Below are positions 1-5,465 of a stretch of DNA of 7,047 bases, one piece after another (position 1 is the stretch's first letter; each line of letters starts with the position of its first letter). The notes beneath the pieces are model-generated. The model saw only the letters and a list, made by a program, of their open reading frames with translations. It searched no databases and was not told where the DNA came from. A program made the translations under genes and the position numbers. The DNA is from Phycisphaerae bacterium (GTDB lineage Bacteria; Planctomycetota; Phycisphaerae; Sedimentisphaerales; Anaerobacaceae), in contig DAOVNI010000084.1 of the NCBI GenBank assembly GCA_030630315.1, positions 1 through 7,047 of the forward strand, written 5' to 3'.

Positions 1-90
1 GCATTGAAGTTTCCTCACACGGTTGAATATTGTGACACTCTTCGAATCGAAAGAGAAGAGAAAACAGGGAATACAAACTAAACCTAAATG

Positions 91-95
91 AGGAG
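91..95 (+). promoter_or_regulatory. Shine-Dalgarno site of the propeller gene
   Basis: AGGAG lies 8 nt upstream of the ATG at 104, which is ideal spacing and fixes this start. Upstream, positions 1-90 show no convincing promoter. A small imperfect hairpin (CTCTTCG / CGAAAGAG, 38-55) is present, without a T-tract. Confidence 0.75.
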
Positions 96-103
96 ACCAT
101 ATT

Positions 104-1276
104 ATGTCTACTCGACAAACACAATTGATATTGTTATTGGTCTTATTGGTGATGTTGAGTTCTGTGCCGGCGTCGGCAGAAGGGGTGCGATTCAAGAAAA
201 TCATCGTGGACAAAACCTTCCGCTCAGAAGGCGTTGCGGTCGGAGACATCAACCATGATGGCAAGATGGACATCTTTGCCGGTGACGTGTGGTATGCAGC
301 ACCCGACTGGAAGATGCACGAAATCCGCACAGTCGGGCAATACGACGGCTCGAAAAGTTACAGCCAGTGCTTCGCCAACTTCGCGCAGGATATCAACGGT
401 GACGGCTGGGTCGATTCCATTATCATCGGGTACCCCGGCGAGCCGTGCCTGTGGTATGAGAACCCGAAGAATCTGCCACGGCGGAGCCACTGGAAGCAGC
501 GAACGGTTGTCAAGAGCGCCTGCAACGAGACGCCGCTGTTTGTTGACCTGCTGGGCAATGGCCGACCGGTGCTGCTGTTTGCTGTTCGCCCTGAGGGGCT
601 GATGGCCTGGTTCAGCGTGCCGAAAGACCTTACCGGCTTATGGGATATGCACATAATTGCCGGCCCGGACGCCCCCGGCACCAAGAGGTACGGCCACGGC
701 CTGGGCGCCGGCGATGTCAACGGTGACGGCCGAAACGATGTGCTCGTAAAAGAGGGCTGGTGGCAAGCCCCAATAGACCGAACGAAAAGCAACTGGAAAT
801 TTCACCCGGCAAAGCTCGGCCCGGACTGTGCGAATATCCTCGTCTACGATGTGGATGGTGACGGCGACAGCGACATAATTACCAGCTCGGCCCACAATTA
901 CGGCATCTGGTGGTTTGAGCAGCTATCTGGCGCAACCGGCCCGCAGTTCAAGCAGCACCTCATCTTCAAGGAGTTTTCTCAGCCGCACGCCATAATCCTG
1001 ATTGACATTAATGGCGACGGTGTTAAAGATTTGGTCACCGGCAAACGATATTTTGCGCACCAGGGTAACGACCCCGGCGGCCGCGAGCCGGCGGTGCTGT
1101 ATTGGTTCGAGCTTCGCCGTCCGAAGAAGGGCAAGGTCAAGTTCATCCCGCACAAAATCGACGACAACTCAGGCGTCGGAACGCAGTTTGAAGTAACCGA
1201 CATCAACGGGGATGGCAGACCGGACATTGTTACCTCGAACAAAAAAGGCGTCCACGTCTTTCTGCAACTGCGTTGA
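104..1276 (+). CDS. Secreted FG-GAP/VCBS-repeat beta-propeller protein
   Basis: This is a 390-residue exported protein. A signal peptide spans residues 1-25: a basic start, a Leu/Val-rich core and an A-S-A cleavage site before Glu26. The rest carries seven evenly spread motifs of the calcium-loop type DxNxDGxxD, beginning at D48, D96, D148, D204, D249, D301 and D366. The third (D148-V156) is degenerate and has lost most of its acidic ligands. Seven such loops fit a seven-bladed integrin-alpha-like propeller, with aromatic W-Y/W-W segments between loops (W63-Y64, W219-W220, W269-W270). Family knowledge: such propellers act outside the cytoplasm as binding or scaffold modules and bind Ca2+ in the loops. 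No catalytic domain is visible, so the ligand is unknown. The gene is richer in G+C at third codon positions than the two genes that follow, and a 109-bp gap separates it from the next one. The fold assignment is firm; the biological role is not. Confidence 0.88.
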   Translation: MSTRQTQLILLLVLLVMLSSVPASAEGVRFKKIIVDKTFRSEGVAVGDINHDGKMDIFAGDVWYAAPDWKMHEIRTVGQYDGSKSYSQCFANFAQDINGDGWVDSIIIGYPGEPCLWYENPKNLPRRSHWKQRTVVKSACNETPLFVDLLGNGRPVLLFAVRPEGLMAWFSVPKDLTGLWDMHIIAGPDAPGTKRYGHGLGAGDVNGDGRNDVLVKEGWWQAPIDRTKSNWKFHPAKLGPDCANILVYDVDGDGDSDIITSSAHNYGIWWFEQLSGATGPQFKQHLIFKEFSQPHAIILIDINGDGVKDLVTGKRYFAHQGNDPGGREPAVLYWFELRRPKKGKVKFIPHKIDDNSGVGTQFEVTDINGDGRPDIVTSNKKGVHVFLQLR

Positions 1277-1373
1277 AAGAGGTTCTGCCACACTAACCGC
1301 AGAGTTTCGGCAAACTGGGCATAAGAATTAAGAGCAGCATTTTGGTGACAGAAAAACGTAGCACTTTTGAGCT

Positions 1374-1377
1374 AAGG
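1374..1377 (+). promoter_or_regulatory. Shine-Dalgarno site of the DUF1266-like gene
   Basis: AAGG sits 8 nt upstream of the ATG at 1386 and supports that start. The preceding gap (1277-1373) holds only a weak 5-bp hairpin (AGTTT-CGGC-AAACT, 1303-1316) without a T-tract. I see neither a clear terminator nor a promoter there. Confidence 0.55.
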
Positions 1378-1385
1378 TAACGAAC

Positions 1386-2216
1386 ATGTGTAGTAAAGTG
1401 AAGATATATCTGGTTGCAATTTTACTGGTGGTGTCGTTTGTCGCTTTGTGGGCTAAAGACCAGGAAAGCAAAGAGGTGGACAAGGCCGGAGAGAAAAGCC
1501 TAAAGCCGGAAAAGCGCAAGCGGTACAGTGAAAGGGATATGAAAGCGTGGGCGCTTGGATGTGCGGCGGTGCTCACGGAGCGAAATCACGACTGGCATGA
1601 TTCGTTAACGCCATGCCAGATAAATGAGCGGAATATAGAGAAATGGGAAAAGAGTCTTAATAATTCGTGGGGGATAAATAGTCGAGCTGATTTGTTTGAT
1701 ACTCTTAGATGGATTGATAGAGAAGGACACCGCAGGAAATTCGAAGCGTTGGGAAGATTTATTCAAACTCTTGGTGAGGAAGAACACCAGAAAGTTCTCG
1801 AGAGATATAAGGATGATAAGGAGGCACTTCAAGATATCAGAATTGCAAAGAAATATTATAAAGAGCTTGGACAGAAAAGCCTTTTTGGTTGGGATTACAG
1901 CAGATATATCTGTCTTTGCAGATGGGGGTATTTAATCGGATATATCAGCGAAGAAGAAGCCTGGGCTAAAATTATGCCAGTTGCAAAAATGCTGCAAAAC
2001 AAGTTTGATTCCTGGAAGGATTTGGGACAGAACTATATTATCGGCCGACAGTTCTGGTCTTATAAACAAACAGAGACTGAGGGCTATTTGTGTGAAGATG
2101 CATATCAGAGACTGCTTGATATGCCTTCGAGCCCTTGGAACAAGTATTCATGGAATATGGATTTGACGGATAAAGAGACGGTTAGTGAGCCCAATGAGTC
2201 AGGCCCAGCGAAATAG
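1386..2216 (+). CDS. Membrane-anchored DUF1266-like protein
   Basis: The product has 276 residues and an unknown function. Residues about 5-23 form a hydrophobic segment (uncleaved signal anchor or signal peptide). A charged Lys/Glu-rich linker follows to about residue 50, then a soluble, probably helical domain. The domain resembles DUF1266, a family that includes Escherichia coli YbeR and YbeU. An early part has W55-A-L-G-C, a W-G-I (95-97) and L-R-W-I followed by G-H (107-115). The C-terminal core has W169-D-Y-S-R-Y, R179-W-G-Y-L-I-G-Y, E189-x-E-A-W (to W193), S209-W-K-D-L-G, and Y217-I-I-G-R-Q-F-W. DUF1266 has no established activity and no catalytic triad stands out. A membrane anchor is unexpected if the known members are cytoplasmic. 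The gene is more A+T-rich than the propeller gene upstream and lies 40 bp before the beta-helix gene, so the two are likely co-transcribed. The family call comes from motif recall and was not searched. Confidence 0.7.
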   Translation: MCSKVKIYLVAILLVVSFVALWAKDQESKEVDKAGEKSLKPEKRKRYSERDMKAWALGCAAVLTERNHDWHDSLTPCQINERNIEKWEKSLNNSWGINSRADLFDTLRWIDREGHRRKFEALGRFIQTLGEEEHQKVLERYKDDKEALQDIRIAKKYYKELGQKSLFGWDYSRYICLCRWGYLIGYISEEEAWAKIMPVAKMLQNKFDSWKDLGQNYIIGRQFWSYKQTETEGYLCEDAYQRLLDMPSSPWNKYSWNMDLTDKETVSEPNESGPAK

Positions 2217-2248
2217 AGCGATAGCGAATTCTTGAATCAGTACGAGAT

Positions 2249-2254
2249 AGGGGA
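2249..2254 (+). promoter_or_regulatory. Closely spaced Shine-Dalgarno-like AGGGGA
   Basis: AGGGGA ends only 2 nt before the ATG at 2257, much closer than the usual 5-9 nt. No better start lies nearby in frame, and the Lys-rich residues plus hydrophobic anchor directly after this ATG support it. Initiation may therefore be weak, or may depend on coupling to the gene that ends 40 bp upstream. Confidence 0.45.
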
Positions 2255-2256
2255 AG

Positions 2257-3558
2257 ATGTTAAAAGTAAAAACAAAGATTGTTCTTGGAGTAGCTGTTGC
2301 GGCGGTTTTGGTGTTAATCGGAGTGGCCGTATTTTTCATTTTGCGGATGCCAAGAACACTTGTCGTGCCGGATAACTATGGGACAATTCAGTCCGCCATC
2401 GACAAAGCGAGGCCAGAGGATACGGTGTTTGTTAAGGCAGGCGTTTATGAAGAGGGAGTTGTTTTCAAAGATGGAATAAAACTTACCGGCGAAGGTATGG
2501 ACAAGGTAACGATTCGGGCTCCTCGCACGGGAAATATCATTACGGTTGAGGATTGCAATAGTGGGCTTATATCCGGTTTTACACTTGAACATGGAGAGAA
2601 AGCCAGTGACAGAAGTAAACTAATGGGCGTAAGTATTAAAGCAAGCAGTGTAGAGATTGTCGGCTGCAGGGTTAGGAATGTGCCTGGTCATGGGATATGT
2701 TTTTACCACGGTGCCGATGGTGTGGCCGAGAATAATATTTGTGAAAATAACCAGAAGATAGGTATTTATATAAGTGAGCAGGAGACAGATGTAAAGGTGC
2801 GAAATAACCACTGCCGAGGGAACGAAAGGTCCGGGATATACTTTTATAGGGGTGCCAGTGGAGTAGCCGAGGACAATCTGTGTGAGGGAAATGTGGGGGC
2901 AGGAATAGTGATGCATTCGCCGGGAACAAAAGTTACCCTTAGGAATAATAAGTGCCGAAAGAATGGAAAGAGTGGGATATCTTTTCTCGAAGGTAGCAGT
3001 GGTGTAGCAGAAGATAATGTTTGCGAGGCAAACGGGGGTCCTGGAATATATTTTACCCAAGGGGGAATGGGAGTAGTGGAGAAAAACGTGTGCGAGAACA
3101 ACAGGTTCCATGGGATTTGCATAAATGGGGCTAGCGAGACCGTAAAGCTCATAGAGAATTGGTGCCGAGGAAATTATATGGTGGGTATTTTTATCGAAAA
3201 GACAGGGAAAGTTGTAGTTCAAGAGAATGTCTGTGAAAGAAATGGTACTGGTGGGATATTCATAGGGCAGGAAAGTAACGCAGTAGAATTGATAAAAAAC
3301 TTTTGCAGCAACAATGACGAGCAAGGAATATGTTTTTCAGACGGGGCCAGCGGCAAAGCAGATAGTAATGTGTGCGAGAATAATCCGTGGAGTGGTATTG
3401 GCGTACGAGGTAAGGGAACTAATCCTGTGCTGGTGGCCAATCGGTGTAACAATAATGGGGTTTGGGGTATTATTTACTGGGCGGGTGCTGAACCAACCAT
3501 TGCAGAGGATAATGTAGCGAGCGGCAATGGGAAAAAGGATATAATGCGAAGAGATTAG
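2257..3558 (+). CDS. Membrane-anchored NosD-like right-handed beta-helix protein
   Basis: The product has 433 residues. Residues 1-7 are basic and residues about 8-29 form one hydrophobic segment ending in R30, so the protein is probably tethered to the membrane with its body outside the cytoplasm. Residues 34-75 (V-P-D-N-Y-G-T-I-Q-S-A-I, then V-F-V-K-A-G-V-Y) are the classic opening of NosD/pectin-lyase-fold proteins. From G146 there are twelve consecutive coils, each starting G-I, with lengths 23, 24, 23, 24, 23, 23, 24, 23, 24, 23 and 24, plus a final coil. Each ends in the pattern N-x-C-x-x-N, giving stacked Asn and Cys ladders. Two coil types mostly alternate: one with G-V-A-E-x-N-x-C-E, the other with V-x-L-x-x-N-x-C-R. 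Related folds include polysaccharide lyases, epimerases and the copper-related NosD. No lyase catalytic residues can be assigned here, so a structural or binding role is as likely as an enzyme. It is probably in one operon with the upstream DUF1266-like gene. Confidence 0.88.
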   Translation: MLKVKTKIVLGVAVAAVLVLIGVAVFFILRMPRTLVVPDNYGTIQSAIDKARPEDTVFVKAGVYEEGVVFKDGIKLTGEGMDKVTIRAPRTGNIITVEDCNSGLISGFTLEHGEKASDRSKLMGVSIKASSVEIVGCRVRNVPGHGICFYHGADGVAENNICENNQKIGIYISEQETDVKVRNNHCRGNERSGIYFYRGASGVAEDNLCEGNVGAGIVMHSPGTKVTLRNNKCRKNGKSGISFLEGSSGVAEDNVCEANGGPGIYFTQGGMGVVEKNVCENNRFHGICINGASETVKLIENWCRGNYMVGIFIEKTGKVVVQENVCERNGTGGIFIGQESNAVELIKNFCSNNDEQGICFSDGASGKADSNVCENNPWSGIGVRGKGTNPVLVANRCNNNGVWGIIYWAGAEPTIAEDNVASGNGKKDIMRRD

Positions 3559-3604
3559 AACGATTGCGAACAAATATTAAACGAACGAGCACTTAAATAT
3601 TTAT

Positions 3605-3632
3605 TTGACTGCCGGAATCAAGAAGCTATAAT
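3605..3632 (+). promoter_or_regulatory. Sigma70-type promoter of thiC
   Basis: The -35 box TTGACT (3605-3610) and the -10 box TATAAT (3627-3632) are separated by 16 bp, one substitution away from full consensus. Transcription should begin near 3639-3640, exactly where the 5' strand of riboswitch helix P1 begins. This agreement of two independent signals makes the call strong. The region between the end of the beta-helix gene (3558) and this promoter holds only an A+T-rich inverted repeat. Confidence 0.85.
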
Positions 3633-3639
3633 TAAACTG

Positions 3640-3743
3640 TTTGCTAGGGGTGGCTTGCTAAAAGTAGGCCTGAGAAAAAAACCCTTTGAACCTGATCAGG
3701 ACAATCGCCAAACCGGCGGATATGCCTGCGTAGGAAAGTGATT
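3640..3743 (+). ncRNA. TPP riboswitch aptamer (THI element)
   Basis: This cis-acting RNA binds thiamine pyrophosphate. The conserved parts are in order: GGGGT (3647-3651) pairing with ACCC (3681-3684) as P2; P3 formed by GGCTTGC / GTAGGCC (3652-3658 / 3664-3670); the signature CTGAGA (3670-3675); ACCTGATC (3690-3697); then CAGGACAAT and the closing CCTGCGTAGG (3725-3734). P5 is lengthened by an extra hairpin, CGCC-AAACC-GGCG (3706-3718), between its two strands (CAGG 3697-3700, CCTG 3725-3728). P1 is TTTGCTA (3640-3646) with TAGGAAA (3731-3737), carrying one G-G mismatch. The pyrimidine-sensing CTGAGA and the pyrophosphate-sensing part are both intact. Its position just upstream of thiC is the canonical one. 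The exact edges are estimates. Confidence 0.95.
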
Positions 3744-3777
3744 GACTACATTAAAATCTGACAACCGGCTTGAAACC

Positions 3778-3806
3778 AAATCGCTTTCTTTCGAAGCGAT
3801 TTTTTA
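3778..3806 (+). terminator. Intrinsic terminator, expression platform of the TPP riboswitch
   Basis: AAATCGCTT (3778-3786) pairs perfectly with AAGCGATTT (3794-3802) around a 7-nt loop. Six consecutive T residues (3800-3805) overlap the end of the stem, and ATTT follows. The left arm can instead pair with 3732-3743 of the aptamer: AGGAAAGTGATT with AATCGCTTTCTT at 3779-3790, 12 pairs including two G-U. That alternative helix uses the 3' strand of P1, so ligand-stabilised P1 and the antiterminator exclude each other. This predicts termination when TPP is plentiful and read-through into thiC when it is scarce. Confidence 0.88.
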
Positions 3807-3820
3807 TTTCAGGGAAATTA

Positions 3821-3884
3821 GCCACGAAGACACAAAGGCACGAAGTTAAAAATAAATATGTTATACGCTTGGTGCCTTTGTGGC
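3821..3884 (+). repeat. Palindromic 8-nt-repeat element in the thiC leader
   Basis: The left arm contains three near-identical 8-mers in tandem: CACGAAGA, CACAAAGG and CACGAAGT (3823-3846). The segment 3831-3845 pairs with 3868-3882 (15 positions, one G-G mismatch) around a 22-nt A+T-rich loop, and GCCAC/GTGGC marks the outer ends. The same kind of CACGAAG/CACAAAG tandem is familiar to me as a dispersed intergenic repeat in several bacterial genomes, so it is probably a small mobile or REP-like element. It sits after the terminator and ends 12 nt before the ribosome binding site, so it is present only in read-through mRNA and could affect translation or stability. Confidence 0.7.
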
Positions 3885-3895
3885 AGAAAATAAAA

Positions 3896-3900
3896 AAGGA
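3896..3900 (+). promoter_or_regulatory. Shine-Dalgarno site of thiC
   Basis: AAGGA lies 7 nt upstream of the ATG at 3908. It decides the thiC start against a longer reading from a TTG at 3770, which would run through the terminator and the palindromic repeat and has no ribosome binding site. Confidence 0.8.
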
Positions 3901-3907
3901 AAAAAGA

Positions 3908-5236
3908 ATGGCAACACAATTACAAATCGCACGAGCCGGAACAACTACCGACCAGGTCAAATTTGTCGCCGAAGCGGAAAATATTGATGTTGCGCTTATT
4001 CGCGATGAGCTTACCGTCGGGCGGCTGATAATACCTGCGAACAAACTGCATCTGGAAACCAATCTCAAACCGATCGGCATAGGCCGGGTCCTTACCACGA
4101 AGGTAAATGCAAATATCGGCACAAGCAGCGTTCGCTCTTCGGTGGAAGCTGAAATCGAAAAAATGCAAACCGCTCTGTCCGTCGGTGCCGATGCGGTTAT
4201 GGATTTAAGTACCGGCGGCAACCTTGATGAGACCCGTGAAAAATTGCTGGCCTTGTGCCCCGTACCCTTCGGAACAGTGCCAATCTATCAGGTCATAGAA
4301 GGCAGAAATGTCGAGGACATAGACAGCAAAATAATCCTCGAGATTATCGAAAGACAAGCTAAGCAGGGCGTCGATTTCTTTACCATTCACGCCGGCGTAT
4401 TAAAAGAGCATCTGCCCCTGCTCGAAAAGCGAGTTGCAGGTATTGTCAGCCGGGGCGGAGCGCTACTGGCCAAATGGATGCTATATCACAACAAACAAAA
4501 TCCTCTGTATGAAATATTCGACGATTTGTGTGACATATTGGCCGAGTATGATATCTGCTTTTCTCTCGGTGACGGCCTGCGTCCGGGTTGTATCGCAGAC
4601 GCCACCGACCAGGCACAAATCGCAGAATTAAGGACCCTCGGAGAGCTTACACAAAGGGCGCAGGAAAAGGGCTGCCAGGTTATGGTCGAAGGCCCAGGCC
4701 ACGTGCCCTTTGACCAGATACAATACAATATGGAAATCCAGCAGCAAATTTGCCGCGGTGCTCCGTTCTATGTCCTCGGCCCGCTGGTAACCGATATCGC
4801 AGCCGGATACGACCATATAACGTCGGCAATTGGCGGGACCGCTGCCGCCTTTTACGGCGCATCGTTTTTGTGCTATGTCACGCCAAGGGAGCATCTTGGC
4901 CTGCCGAACGCCGATGATGTCCGGGCCGGTGTAATTGCAGCAAAAATTGCAGCCCACGCCGCTGACGTTGCTCGCGGCTTAAAAGGTGCTGCTGAGCAGG
5001 ATAAAAAACTGAGCATTGCACGGACCAATCTGGACTGGAAAACGCATCTGGCCGAATCGCTCGACCCCCAAACAGCCGAGAGAATGCACCGAGAAGTCTG
5101 CAAGGAAATTGATGCAAAGGAATTACCTTCTGCCGATTACTGTTCAATGTGCGGCCGGCAGTGGTGCAGCGTCAGGATAAACAGAGAAATCCGCGAGGCA
5201 ATAAAGTCCAAAGCTGCCACAGATGTCCCCAACTAA
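3908..5236 (+). CDS. thiC: Phosphomethylpyrimidine synthase ThiC
   Basis: ThiC converts 5-aminoimidazole ribotide into HMP phosphate, the pyrimidine half of thiamine, in the cytoplasm by radical SAM chemistry with a [4Fe-4S] cluster. The product has 442 residues, the short form without the N-terminal extension of proteobacterial ThiC. Family signatures: K65-V-N-A-N-I-G-T-S-S, S91-V-G-A-D-A-V-M-D-L-S-T-G-G, G223-L-R-P-G, V260-E-G-P-G-H-V-P, G291-P-L-V-T-D-I-A-A-G-Y-D-H-I-T-S-A-I-G-G, and Y323-V-T-P-R-E-H-L-G-L-P. The C-terminal cluster motif CX2CX4C is C412, C415 and C420. The spacer in it reads G-R-Q-W, where many ThiC proteins have G-P-K-F. The start at 3908 has a good ribosome binding site and gives the expected N-terminus. 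The gene is transcribed alone here, behind a TPP riboswitch and terminator, and faces a convergent gene. All key residues that I can recognise are present. Confidence 0.97.
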   Translation: MATQLQIARAGTTTDQVKFVAEAENIDVALIRDELTVGRLIIPANKLHLETNLKPIGIGRVLTTKVNANIGTSSVRSSVEAEIEKMQTALSVGADAVMDLSTGGNLDETREKLLALCPVPFGTVPIYQVIEGRNVEDIDSKIILEIIERQAKQGVDFFTIHAGVLKEHLPLLEKRVAGIVSRGGALLAKWMLYHNKQNPLYEIFDDLCDILAEYDICFSLGDGLRPGCIADATDQAQIAELRTLGELTQRAQEKGCQVMVEGPGHVPFDQIQYNMEIQQQICRGAPFYVLGPLVTDIAAGYDHITSAIGGTAAAFYGASFLCYVTPREHLGLPNADDVRAGVIAAKIAAHAADVARGLKGAAEQDKKLSIARTNLDWKTHLAESLDPQTAERMHREVCKEIDAKELPSADYCSMCGRQWCSVRINREIREAIKSKAATDVPN

Positions 5237-5349
5237 AATACCTGATGTTAACGCCGGCATCGACAGAGACAATCTTTACCAACTGATAAATACCAAAAAA
5301 GCCGGCAAGTTATTTTGTAACTGCATTTGCTGAAAGCAAAACCAGCGAC
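5237..5349. other. Intergenic spacer after thiC
   Basis: No gene is visible. GCCGGC occurs twice (5253-5258 and 5301-5306) and could close a long 42-nt loop. A short hairpin, TTTGCT-GAA-AGCAAA, lies at 5326-5340. Neither has a T-tract on the plus strand, so neither is a convincing terminator. Confidence 0.5.
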
Positions 5350-5413
5350 GTCACCCCTGCGGAAGCAGGGGTCTATGGCCTGAAAACTGGATTCCTGCTT
5401 TCGCAGGAATGAC
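5350..5413. repeat. Double-hairpin dispersed repeat (REP-like)
   Basis: Two perfect 8-bp hairpins with 4-nt loops stand side by side: ACCCCTGC-GGAA-GCAGGGGT (5353-5372) and ATTCCTGC-TTTC-GCAGGAAT (5391-5410). They are separated by 18 nt and enclosed by GTC (5350-5352) and GAC (5411-5413), so the whole unit can fold as a two-leaf clover. This C-C-T-G-C-(g/t)-N-N-(a/c)-G-C-A-G-G type is a familiar dispersed repeat in many bacterial genomes; spurious translations of it read like F-L-R-K-Q-E-S-S-F. It lies between the convergent thiC and pseudopilin-like genes, where it may end or stabilise both transcripts. Mobility by a transposase acting in trans is inference. Confidence 0.8.
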
Positions 5414-5465
5414 AAAACATCGTTTCCGCAACAGCCCCTAATTAGTTTTTGGTAAAGTAATGAAG

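Noticed and set aside
1303..1316. Hairpin AGTTT-CGGC-AAACT after the propeller gene as a terminator
   Set aside because: The stem is 5 bp, mostly A-T, and is followed by GGGC instead of a T-tract.
2620..3324. A 234-residue minus-strand open frame opposite the beta-helix gene
   Set aside because: It is the antisense shadow of the regular coil repeats; the plus-strand frame has a clear fold pattern and signal anchor.
3572..3602. A+T-rich inverted repeat AAATATT / AATATTT after the beta-helix gene, as a terminator
   Set aside because: The stem is only 7 A-T pairs, the loop is 17 nt and the following T-run is interrupted, so it is not a convincing terminator.
3821..3884. CRISPR-like reading of the 8-mer tandem repeats
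   Set aside because: The units are contiguous 8-mers without spacers and form a hairpin; there are no cas genes in the window.
3770..3907. N-terminal extension of ThiC by 46 residues from a TTG at 3770
   Set aside because: It would translate the riboswitch terminator and the palindromic repeat, has no ribosome site, and the added residues are not ThiC-like. The ATG at 3908 has AAGGA at 7 nt.
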